From Planctomycetaceae bacterium (GTDB lineage Bacteria; Planctomycetota; Planctomycetia; Planctomycetales; Planctomycetaceae), in assembly GCA_020426065.1 (NCBI GenBank), contig JAGQQT010000213.1, forward strand, positions 1 through 7,055: a DNA stretch of 7,055 nucleotides. The letters are read 5' to 3'. The notes under the pieces are model-generated. The model was not told where the DNA came from. It worked only from the letters and a program-made list of their open reading frames with translations, and searched no databases. Position numbers and translations under genes: made by a program. Shown here piece by piece: positions 1-5,685 of the stretch. Each line of letters opens with the position of its first letter. Within the stretch, counting starts at the first letter, position 1.

Positions 1-286
1 CCAGGATGTTGAATCCACCACCGGGACAAATCAGAACGACGGGAGTTTTTTCCGTTGCCCCTTCCGGGAGCGACAGGTGAATCTCCGGATGATTCACATT
101 GGCCAGTTTGATGATCCGTCTGCCGGCAATCAGATTGTCTGTGGGTTTGTTGATATCTTCTTCCTGTTTGTCAGAAACAGGAAATTCGGGAGGAGCGTCT
201 GGCCACAGGGAAATCACTTCCGCTGCAATTCCAGAAGTTGCAGAGCACAGAACAATCGAGAACAGCAGGCAAAGCGCACGGATCAT
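1..286 (-). CDS. Secreted alpha/beta hydrolase (esterase-like), N-terminal part only
   Basis: This frame opens at the ATG at 286-284 and stays open to the window edge, giving 95 residues; the rest of the gene lies outside. Residues 1-22 form a signal peptide (MIRALCLLF..., hydrophobic core, likely cleavage after SGIAA), so the product should be exported. Mature residues begin EVISLWPDAPPE, a start common in bacterial secreted esterase or xylan-esterase-like alpha/beta hydrolases. Residues 82-91 (PVVLICPGGG) fit the first core strand followed by the glycine-rich oxyanion-hole loop of that fold. The GxSxG nucleophile elbow and the Asp/His residues would be downstream and cannot be seen. The start is supported by GGAGG at 295-291, four bases upstream, and by the ATGA overlap with the preceding glycosyltransferase stop, which suggests translational coupling. 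Fold and export are fairly secure; the substrate is unknown. Confidence 0.8.
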   Translation of the reverse strand, partial: MIRALCLLFSIVLCSATSGIAAEVISLWPDAPPEFPVSDKQEEDINKPTDNLIAGRRIIKLANVNHPEIHLSLPEGATEKTPVVLICPGGGFNIL

Positions 287-1617
287 GATTCCTCCAGGGG
301 GTAAATGTCTTTTCCGTTACGAAATATCAATCGATCAATCCCCCGTCCAGCCAGCAGGGCCACCAGCGGAACGAGTGGAGCCCGCATGCGGGCATTTGAC
401 CAGTAAAAGGCATGCACACACATTACCGTGATCAGCACCGCGGCAATACAGTTCCAGCGCACAGATTCTTTTGGGTGGCGAAAGCCTGCAAGCAGTCCGG
501 CGATGGCCGCAGCATAAACGATGACCGAAGAAATCCACATCGTGAGCTGGATTACGAAGGGGAGCTGATTTGCTTCCGGACCCTGCGGGACAGGTGACCA
601 GAGTCTCAATTCACGGAGCAGGGCGGCTTTCAGAAACATCTTGGGCTGCGAGCGGATTTCCTGTATCGCCATGTCATATTGAGCCTTGTCGAGCTCCAGC
701 TCGGACTTCAGTCCACGCGAGTTCAATTCGCTGGTCAACCGCTGATACCACTGTGTCTGACTGAGTGGACTCTCTGCAGGGTACTCATCCCAGGTGGTAC
801 CCAGTGGTTTGGAAACGATCGCTTCATAAAACGTCGCATTATTTCCCAGCAGCAGCGTATAGCCACCATGCGTGGTTGTCAGTTTGAAGTGTCCGAGGAT
901 CTGCTGGTTTCGCAGTCCCCAGGGAAGAGCGATCAGAAAGGCGAGCCCGACAATAATCATCAGGCTTTTCCCCTCGCGAACGAACTGCTTTTTTGTCTCT
1001 GCTGCCCATTCACCGCTCCACTTCAGGCGAATTCCAGCCAGGCACAATAATGTGGGCACGACCAGGATCAGGGGCCAGATGGTCGGGCGGCAGAGTGCAC
1101 TGGCACCCAGCGAGATGCCGGTCAGGATGGCATAGATGGGACGTTCACTGGCATAGGTCCACGCCAGTAACGTGAGCACAACCAGGGTGGTAAACATGGT
1201 CTCCGTCATCGGGAGAGCGGTATAGCGGATTAGCAATGGATCAAAGGCGACAATCAACGCAGCGATCCAGCTGCCGGAACGAAGTCCCAGCCGCATCCCC
1301 AGCTTCCAGGTTGCCAGAACACTTACTCCACTGAGGAGCAGATGCAAAACTGCCAGGCCGGAAATCCCTCCCCATCTTGTGACGGCTGCCACAGCCAGAA
1401 CATACAGAGGCGGGCGAAACGCAGTCGGCTCTGTGCTGCCCGGATTGCAGTATCCAATCCCGGCATTCAGATTCTGGGCAATTCCCAGGTAAAGATCCCG
1501 ATCCTGTGACAACTCTTCAAACCGGACCAGCACAAACAGCGCTCGCAACACCACCGCAACCAGCACGATGCCCAGGATCCAACTCGTGTGTCGGGTTCTT
1601 GGGGGTGCGGTATTCAT
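283..1617 (-). CDS. GT39/PMT-like multi-pass membrane glycosyltransferase
   Basis: A 444-residue integral membrane protein resembling the dolichyl-phosphate-mannose mannosyltransferase / ArnT-like group (GT-C fold). Such enzymes move a sugar from a polyprenyl-phosphate carrier onto a lipid, glycan or protein on the outer face of the membrane. Visible hallmarks are a first membrane helix at about 12-31; an acidic motif in the first outside loop (QDRDLY, D39 and D41), where GT-C enzymes place catalytic acids; AFRPPLY at 66-72; RPTIWPL at 177-183; LPWGLRN at 231-237 followed by GGYTLLLGNN; and a C-terminal MRAPLVPLVALLAGRGID segment typical of these families. I count about 10-11 hydrophobic segments. 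The region at roughly 240-350 is more polar and probably forms the extracytoplasmic domain. The gene lies 14 bases after the mutase-like gene and its stop overlaps the next start. No clear Shine-Dalgarno precedes its ATG. Donor and acceptor are unknown. Confidence 0.85.
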   Translation of the reverse strand: MNTAPPRTRHTSWILGIVLVAVVLRALFVLVRFEELSQDRDLYLGIAQNLNAGIGYCNPGSTEPTAFRPPLYVLAVAAVTRWGGISGLAVLHLLLSGVSVLATWKLGMRLGLRSGSWIAALIVAFDPLLIRYTALPMTETMFTTLVVLTLLAWTYASERPIYAILTGISLGASALCRPTIWPLILVVPTLLCLAGIRLKWSGEWAAETKKQFVREGKSLMIIVGLAFLIALPWGLRNQQILGHFKLTTTHGGYTLLLGNNATFYEAIVSKPLGTTWDEYPAESPLSQTQWYQRLTSELNSRGLKSELELDKAQYDMAIQEIRSQPKMFLKAALLRELRLWSPVPQGPEANQLPFVIQLTMWISSVIVYAAAIAGLLAGFRHPKESVRWNCIAAVLITVMCVHAFYWSNARMRAPLVPLVALLAGRGIDRLIFRNGKDIYPLEES

Positions 1618-1631
1618 GAAACGAACGCGTT

Positions 1632-2837
1632 CTAACCATGCAGGAATCGGGCCATCAGTCGATGTCCTTCGGTGAAGGTTTCTCCCGACACGGCTGCCAC
1701 TTCATCATAAGTCGAGCTCTGGTCAGCCGAAATCCCCTGACCAGCAATGGCAAAAGGAACAAAGCCGTGACTGTGAGTCTTGGTTCTCAGAAACGTGGGA
1801 TGATCGGGGGAAATCAGGAGCCGGTACTCTCCCTGGGATTTCAGATACTCATGCACAGGACCGACAATATCTTCGTCAATCCTATGCAGAGCTTCGACCT
1901 TGGCCTCGACATCTCCTTCATGGGAAGCCTCATCAGTTGCTTCCACATGCACTACAACAAAATCTGCTCCGGATTTCAGTGTTTCGATGCAGGCACGACC
2001 CTTCGCCGCATAGTCGGTATCGAGATATCCGGTTGCACCCGCTACTTCAATAATGTCCCAGCCAATCAGTCGACCAATTCCCCTGAGCAGGTCCACTGCA
2101 GTGATCACCGCTCCTTTGACACCGTATTGATCCAGGAATGGCCGCAGGGCGGGACGACTTCCCTGACCCCACAACCAGATATTGGTTGCGGCATGTTCTC
2201 CCTGCAGCTTTCGTTGCTCATTTCCGGAATGAGCAGCAAAAATCGCTTCGCTCAACTGCATCAGTTCACGCAGGATATCCGATCCCTTGCCGGAAGGCAG
2301 AAATCCGGCGACCGCCTGATCGGTGATATCGTGAGGCGGGTAGGTCATCGTGGTTTCATCGAAAGGAACATCCTCTCCCGGATTCCGATAGATCAGCAGA
2401 TTCCGGTAGCTGACTCCCGGCTTAAAGTCCCAGGGAGAATCCTTTGGCAGTTGAGACTGCAAATCCTGAAGCAGGCTTTTCCCCAGATCACTCGGGATCT
2501 GCCCGGCAGTGAAACTGGTCATCATCCCGGCCAGATTGGTGACCAGATTGCACCGAACCGCCCAGTCGTATGGGCCCAGTTCAATTCCCTGAGCGGCAGC
2601 TTCCAGCGGGGCTCTTCCCGTATGGAACTTCAGTGGATCATATCCAAACAGCGACATCGTTCCGACATCGCTGCCTGATGGCAGAGAAGGGGGGACATTA
2701 TCTGAACGCCCGACGATCCCTTCAGCGGCCACTTGATCCATGTGAGGAACCTGTGCGGCCTGTAGCGGAGTTTTTCCATCCAGGACTGCCTGCGGTTCAT
2801 CCGCCGCTCCATCAGGAATGACCAGAACATACTTCAT
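1632..2837 (-). CDS. apgM: Cofactor-independent phosphoglycerate mutase (ApgM) / homoserine kinase-like metalloenzyme
   Basis: A 401-residue alkaline-phosphatase-superfamily enzyme of the COG3635 type, at full family length. The metal-binding motifs are all present: PDGAAD near the N-terminus (D9); the nucleophile region PSGSDVGTMSLFGYDP with S56 in the position of the phospho-serine of 2,3-bisphosphoglycerate-independent mutases; D302 and H306 in EATDEASHEGD; D321; D345-H346 in SPDHPT; and H355 in KTHSHGFVPF. The family role is 3-phosphoglycerate to 2-phosphoglycerate conversion in glycolysis. Several stretches (GRAPLEAA, YPPHDITD at 166-173, the NIWLWGQG region at 219-226, AVDLLRGIG at 247-255) recall, from memory, the bacterial branch of COG3635 that has been proposed to act as an alternative homoserine kinase in threonine synthesis. 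The sequence alone does not decide between the two. ATG 2837 gives the expected MKYVLVIPDG start, although no strong Shine-Dalgarno precedes it. Confidence 0.88.
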   Translation of the reverse strand: MKYVLVIPDGAADEPQAVLDGKTPLQAAQVPHMDQVAAEGIVGRSDNVPPSLPSGSDVGTMSLFGYDPLKFHTGRAPLEAAAQGIELGPYDWAVRCNLVTNLAGMMTSFTAGQIPSDLGKSLLQDLQSQLPKDSPWDFKPGVSYRNLLIYRNPGEDVPFDETTMTYPPHDITDQAVAGFLPSGKGSDILRELMQLSEAIFAAHSGNEQRKLQGEHAATNIWLWGQGSRPALRPFLDQYGVKGAVITAVDLLRGIGRLIGWDIIEVAGATGYLDTDYAAKGRACIETLKSGADFVVVHVEATDEASHEGDVEAKVEALHRIDEDIVGPVHEYLKSQGEYRLLISPDHPTFLRTKTHSHGFVPFAIAGQGISADQSSTYDEVAAVSGETFTEGHRLMARFLHG

Positions 2838-3010
2838 GGGAAACTTTCATCGGAGATGATCAGAACTTTCTGTCTGAACATCAGGCGGGAGTGGTTCCGT
2901 TTTCAGGTGAAGCGACTTTTGATCAGCGTCAGCCACAACCGAAAACAATCAGTCTGCAGTTTAGCAGGCAATACCAACAACGCCACCGGATCGCCTGACT
3001 TCACCGCCAC
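2838..3010. other. Non-coding gap between the sigma factor and apgM-like genes
   Basis: This 173-base gap separates two genes on the minus strand and probably contains the promoter for the apgM-like gene and those following it. I find no convincing -35/-10 pair and no hairpin terminator. Directly after the sigma-factor TGA, the same frame remains open for 35 codons, from a GTG at 3010 to a TGA at 2905-2903. That is not improbable by chance and is not called as a gene. Confidence 0.5.
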
Positions 3011-3640
3011 TCACTCTTCAAACTCGCCATCAGCGTAGGCCAGCCATTTTTCACGAATCAGGGCCACCTTCCGTTTGACGGTGCGGCTGGTCACGCCCAG
3101 TTTTTCGGCGATTTCCTCGGTGGAGTAGGATTCGAGTTTCAATTTCGCGATTTCACGCAGCGTGTCATCCCCCAGCACGTCCATCATCGAGGCGAACTGC
3201 TCATCCATGGCCATCAGGGTTTGAGGAGTCGGGTCTTCTCCCAGAAAAACATCCCAGCCCACTCCGGCCTGACCATCACCGCGATTCATGACAACCGATT
3301 CCCCACGGACATCATTGTTGCCTCGTTTCAAGGCAAACTGATGGCGAACCTGATCGGTCACTTTTCGCTGAGTCATCACCATCAGCAGAGCCCACAGGTT
3401 GTTCCGGTCTTCCAGTTGCGGGAACTGACCGCGGGCCGCTCCATTCATGAAATTGTTCATTACACTCAACGCGACATCTTCTTCGTCAACCACGCGGCGA
3501 TTGGCTGCCCCCAGTTTCTTGCGGGCAATTGGCACGAGTTTCTGAAAGTAGCGATTCCAGATTTCTGCCTGAGCGTTGGCATCCCCCTGTTGCAGGGCAT
3601 CCAGAACCAGACTGACGGAACCGGGGGAATCAGAATCCAT
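3011..3640 (-). CDS. ECF-type RNA polymerase sigma factor (planctomycete type)
   Basis: A 209-residue two-domain sigma factor that would direct RNA polymerase to a specific promoter set. Residues about 10-105 fit sigma region 2: a helical WNRYFQKLVPIARKKL stretch, an acidic VDEEDVALSVMNNF segment, then LWALLMVMTQRKVTDQVRHQ, which corresponds to the region that melts and contacts the -10 element. A linker of about 45 residues follows. Residues 158-200 form region 4 with a clear helix-turn-helix (STEEIAEKLGVTSRTVKRKV) for -35 recognition. The length and the linker resemble the sigma-70 ECF subgroup expanded in planctomycetes. GGGAG at 3653-3649, eight bases upstream of the ATG, supports the start. 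No anti-sigma factor or kinase gene is adjacent, so control and targets are unknown. The next gene on the strand is 173 bases away. Confidence 0.9.
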   Translation of the reverse strand: MDSDSPGSVSLVLDALQQGDANAQAEIWNRYFQKLVPIARKKLGAANRRVVDEEDVALSVMNNFMNGAARGQFPQLEDRNNLWALLMVMTQRKVTDQVRHQFALKRGNNDVRGESVVMNRGDGQAGVGWDVFLGEDPTPQTLMAMDEQFASMMDVLGDDTLREIAKLKLESYSTEEIAEKLGVTSRTVKRKVALIREKWLAYADGEFEE

Positions 3641-3770
3641 AGTGAAAGCTCCCAGAAGTTCAGGACAGGAATGTGAGCAAAACAGTGTACAGCCACCATA
3701 TCAGAATCAGGAGTCAATGAGAATCATTTCCGTCGACCTGATTTCTATGCGATCCCGCTCAGGCTGGATC
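3641..3770 (-). promoter_or_regulatory. Upstream region of the ECF sigma factor gene
   Basis: This stretch lies between the terminator of the small secreted protein gene and the sigma-factor start, so the sigma gene needs its own promoter here. A TTGACT hexamer occurs on the minus strand at about 3719-3714, but no good -10 sits at the normal distance. An alternative sigma factor or autoregulation is therefore possible. The only firm element is the ribosome-binding site GGGAG at 3653-3649. Confidence 0.35.
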
Positions 3771-3811
3771 GGAAATGAAAACAACCCGGCCGAGAGATCT
3801 CGGTCGGGTTG
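3771..3811 (-). terminator. Rho-independent terminator of the small secreted protein gene
   Basis: An inverted repeat at 3782-3811 has arms of 14 bases (CAACCCGGCCGAGA on the plus strand against TCTCGGTCGGGTTG) and a two-base centre. Read on the minus strand, it follows the gene stop at 3830 by about 18 bases and is itself followed by a T-rich tract (TTTTCATTT). Position 8 of the stem is an A·C mismatch in the minus-strand RNA but a G·U pair in a plus-strand RNA. The uridine tract exists only in the minus direction, so it is called as the minus-strand terminator. Confidence 0.8.
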
Positions 3812-3829
3812 CTGGTTACAGGCTCATCA

Positions 3830-4183
3830 TTAGCGGTGCAGGTGATAATGTCCTGGATGGTAGTGCAGGTGATCACCATGGACATCGAAATGTCCTGGAT
3901 GATAATCCAGGTGTGGACCCCTGGGGTGATAGTTGTAGCTACCATATCGCTGGTAGGAAGGGGAACCGTAACCGTAGTTCCCATAATTTCCATAGTTACG
4001 ATAGCTGTTGTACCCGTAGTTGGAACCGCAGCCTGGCCCGGAACCTCCTCCGTACGAAAACCCATAACTGTTTCCGTATATCCCAGAATTGTACGAGAAG
4101 CTGTACTGTCCAGCCTGAGCCGTTTCGGCTCCGATGAACGCCACACCTGCAACAACCATGGCGGCAAGAGCGAGAGATTTCAT
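3830..4183 (-). CDS. Small secreted Tyr/Gly-rich, His-rich repeat protein
   Basis: A 117-residue protein of unknown function. Residues 1-24 are a clear Sec signal peptide (MKSLALAAMVVAGVAF..., cleavage after TAQA). Mature residues 25-85 are rich in Tyr, Gly, Asn and Ser, with NYG/YGY-type repeats and a single Cys (C52). Residues 86-117 contain 11 histidines in 32 residues. They are arranged in a 14-residue repeat, DYHPGHFDVHGDHL followed by a partial copy HYHPGHYHLHR; the DNA repeats with a 42-base offset. Such a tail could bind metal ions or act as a pH-sensitive or adhesive surface element; that is inference. The start has a strong ribosome-binding site (AGGGGG at 4197-4192, eight bases upstream). 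A separate terminator means it is probably transcribed alone. Similar short, secreted YG/His-rich proteins are, from memory, common in planctomycetes. Overlapping open frames on both strands come from the repetitive codons. Confidence 0.8.
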   Translation of the reverse strand: MKSLALAAMVVAGVAFIGAETAQAGQYSFSYNSGIYGNSYGFSYGGGSGPGCGSNYGYNSYRNYGNYGNYGYGSPSYQRYGSYNYHPRGPHLDYHPGHFDVHGDHLHYHPGHYHLHR

Positions 4184-4501
4184 GTCCTGTTCCCCCTAGA
4201 AATCCAAATCTTTGGAATGATGTTCTGATTCCCTCATCATGCTGCACGGCATATTGAAAAGTCAGGAATCGTCTTGTTACTCCGCCCTGCGGAATACACG
4301 GTCCCGAGGGGACATGATTTTTTGGATTTTCAGGAAAATGCTGAAAAATGCCTCATGCAGCGGTGATTTCTGCGAGAAGAGGGCACAAAACTCCGTCGCT
4401 CAGAGCATTCGTTCAGATGATTGAACTGATCAGCCTGCATTTAGAGGTGTAGAGTGTGAACCCTGTAAAAACTGGCTGAGGGGAGGTATCATGCCAGAAA
4501 A
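4184..4501. promoter_or_regulatory. Divergent intergenic region between the small secreted protein gene and sppA
   Basis: This 318-base region must drive the secreted-protein gene leftward and sppA rightward. On the minus strand, CTGACT (4265-4260) and CATGAT (4241-4236) with an 18-base spacer are a weak sigma-70-like candidate, each matching 4 of 6 consensus bases. A perfect dyad, TCCAAA-TC-TTTGGA, lies at 4203-4216, just upstream of the ribosome-binding site of the secreted-protein gene, and could be an operator. A short hairpin GTCCC-GAG-GGGAC (4301-4313) is followed by six Ts at 4318-4323, but no gene reads into it, so I do not call a terminator. No convincing plus-strand promoter is visible. 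No coding region or structured RNA is recognised. Confidence 0.4.
4478..4493 (+). promoter_or_regulatory. Strong Shine-Dalgarno facing an ATG that is out of frame with sppA
   Basis: GAGGGGAGG at 4478-4486 is the best ribosome-binding site in the region and sits four bases from the ATG at 4491. That ATG opens a 41-codon frame ending at TGA 4614-4616, which is not the SppA frame. The SppA frame has its first possible starts at TTG 4502, 15 bases past the site, and ATG 4535. This conflict decides how the sppA start should be read. Confidence 0.6.
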
Positions 4502-4534
4502 TTGTCAGCTGTTACCCCAGAAGAGAACAAATGC

Positions 4535-5611
4535 ATGCCTGATCCATCCGAATCTTCCAAATCCGCCGCGGAAATCACCCGCAAAGCTGGAGATGAACAG
4601 GTTGTCCGCCTGGTGATCGAAGCGCAGACTGCTTCGGGCAAACGCTGGGGAACCCGTCTGTTAATGCTGTTGCTGTTCCTGTCTGTCATGCTCAATTTCA
4701 TGTTGATCTCCGCACAGGATGATCTGTTCACTGAGCTGGATGGTCCGATGGAAAGTTATCTTTCCGGAGATCGGGAAGCCGAGCAGAAGATTGCCGTGAT
4801 TCGCGTCAGTGCCACTATCATGCCACCCTTCACGGAACGGATCCTCGATCAGATTGAGCATGCCACCGAGGATGACAATGTCAAGGGCATGGTGCTGGTG
4901 GTGGACAGTCCCGGTGGGCTGGTTGCAGACAGTCACCAGATGTATCACCGGCTACAGAAGTTTTCAGAGAAAAAACCTCTCTACGTGCAGATGCAGCGGA
5001 TCGCCGCTTCAGGTGGCTATTACATTGCCATGGGTGTGGGTGAAAAAGGGAAAATCTTTGCCGAGCCGACCACCTGGACCGGTTCGATTGGTGTGATCAT
5101 TCCCCATTACAATGCGGTGGAACTGGCCAGCAAGGTCGGGATCAAATCAGAACCGCTCACAACAGGGGAATTCAAGGATTCCCTCAGTTCTTTCAAGCCG
5201 ATTTCAGACCGGGATCGTGAAGTCTGGGATGCCATTATTGACGAGGCCTTCCAGAAGTTTCTGGGAGTAATTCAGTCCGGGCGTCCGAATCTGACACGAG
5301 CACAGATTGAAGAACTGGCTACCGGCCAGGTTTTCACTGCCGATCAGGCGTTGAATAATGGCATGGTGGATGGCATTTCGTTTCTCGATGATACCATTTC
5401 CACGTTGGAAAAAGATCTGGACCTGGGGCCATTGAAGGCCATTGAGTATGAGTATGCTCCCTCATTAACCGAAATCCTGATGGGAGCCAAACAGACTTCC
5501 AGTGAATGGCAACTGCTCCAGAACCTGCTGGCATCTCCCGCTCCTCATGCGTTTTACATGCTGGGACTGGATGATTCGACTGCCCGATTACAACAGTCTT
5601 CTGCGAATTGA
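4535..5611 (+). CDS. sppA: Signal peptide peptidase SppA, S49 family membrane serine protease
   Basis: A membrane-anchored peptidase that in this family degrades cleaved signal peptides and some membrane proteins. Numbered from ATG 4535 (358 residues), it has a cytoplasmic N-terminal tail, one membrane helix at about 41-60 (LLMLLLFLSVMLNFMLI), then a single S49 domain. Typical marks are DSPGG at 124-128; the nucleophile Ser159 in AASGGYYIAM; GSIGVI at 183-188; and the general base Lys214 in TTGEFKDS. The Ser-Lys spacing of 55 residues is close to that of the short Gram-positive-type SppA. It has one protease domain, unlike the double-length E. coli form. The C-terminal 60 residues are weakly characterised. 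The start is uncertain: ATG 4535 has only a weak GAAGAG upstream, while TTG 4502 would add 11 residues. The frame has an upstream stop at 4466. It is probably the first gene of a unit with the isomerase-like gene. Confidence 0.9.
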   Translation: MPDPSESSKSAAEITRKAGDEQVVRLVIEAQTASGKRWGTRLLMLLLFLSVMLNFMLISAQDDLFTELDGPMESYLSGDREAEQKIAVIRVSATIMPPFTERILDQIEHATEDDNVKGMVLVVDSPGGLVADSHQMYHRLQKFSEKKPLYVQMQRIAASGGYYIAMGVGEKGKIFAEPTTWTGSIGVIIPHYNAVELASKVGIKSEPLTTGEFKDSLSSFKPISDRDREVWDAIIDEAFQKFLGVIQSGRPNLTRAQIEELATGQVFTADQALNNGMVDGISFLDDTISTLEKDLDLGPLKAIEYEYAPSLTEILMGAKQTSSEWQLLQNLLASPAPHAFYMLGLDDSTARLQQSSAN

Positions 5612-5675
5612 ATTTCAGCCTGAATAGAAACCGCTTCCAGAAAACTGCCCGCACGACATCATTTGCTGATGCGGA

Positions 5676-5681
5676 AGGAGG
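5676..5681 (+). promoter_or_regulatory. Ribosome-binding site fixing the start of the Tat-exported isomerase gene
   Basis: AGGAGG lies four bases upstream of ATG 5686. It supports that codon over the in-frame TTG at 5608, which overlaps the sppA stop and would place 26 extra residues ahead of the twin-arginine motif. Confidence 0.8.
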
Positions 5682-5685
5682 AAAG

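Noticed and set aside
1638..2678. Open frame of 346 codons on the plus strand, antisense to the apgM-like gene
   Set aside because: It lies entirely opposite a gene with full catalytic motifs and has no recognisable domain; it follows from codon bias of the real gene.
2903..3010. Possible stop-codon readthrough extension or 35-codon GTG-started gene directly after the sigma-factor TGA
   Set aside because: A run of 35 open codons is not improbable by chance, no ribosome-binding site or known motif is seen, and the sigma factor is already full length.
2856..3038. 60-codon open frame on the plus strand in the gap before the sigma-factor stop
   Set aside because: It has no ribosome-binding site or recognisable motif and partly overlaps the sigma factor antisense.
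3745..4228. Several overlapping open frames on both strands over the small repeat-protein gene
   Set aside because: Repetitive Tyr/Gly/His codons keep other frames open. Only 4183-3830 on the minus strand has a signal peptide, a strong ribosome-binding site and a terminator behind it.
4301..4323. Hairpin GTCCC-GAG-GGGAC followed by six Ts, terminator-like on the plus strand
   Set aside because: The stem is only five pairs, the T-run is four bases away, and no plus-strand gene precedes it.
5657..5671. Small hairpin CATCA-TTTGC-TGATG just before the ribosome-binding site of the isomerase-like gene
   Set aside because: A five-pair stem is expected by chance and leaves the AGGAGG exposed.
5608..5685. 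N-terminal extension of the isomerase-like protein from TTG 5608, overlapping the sppA stop
   Set aside because: It would bury the twin-arginine motif 26 residues inside, while ATG 5686 has an ideal ribosome-binding site.
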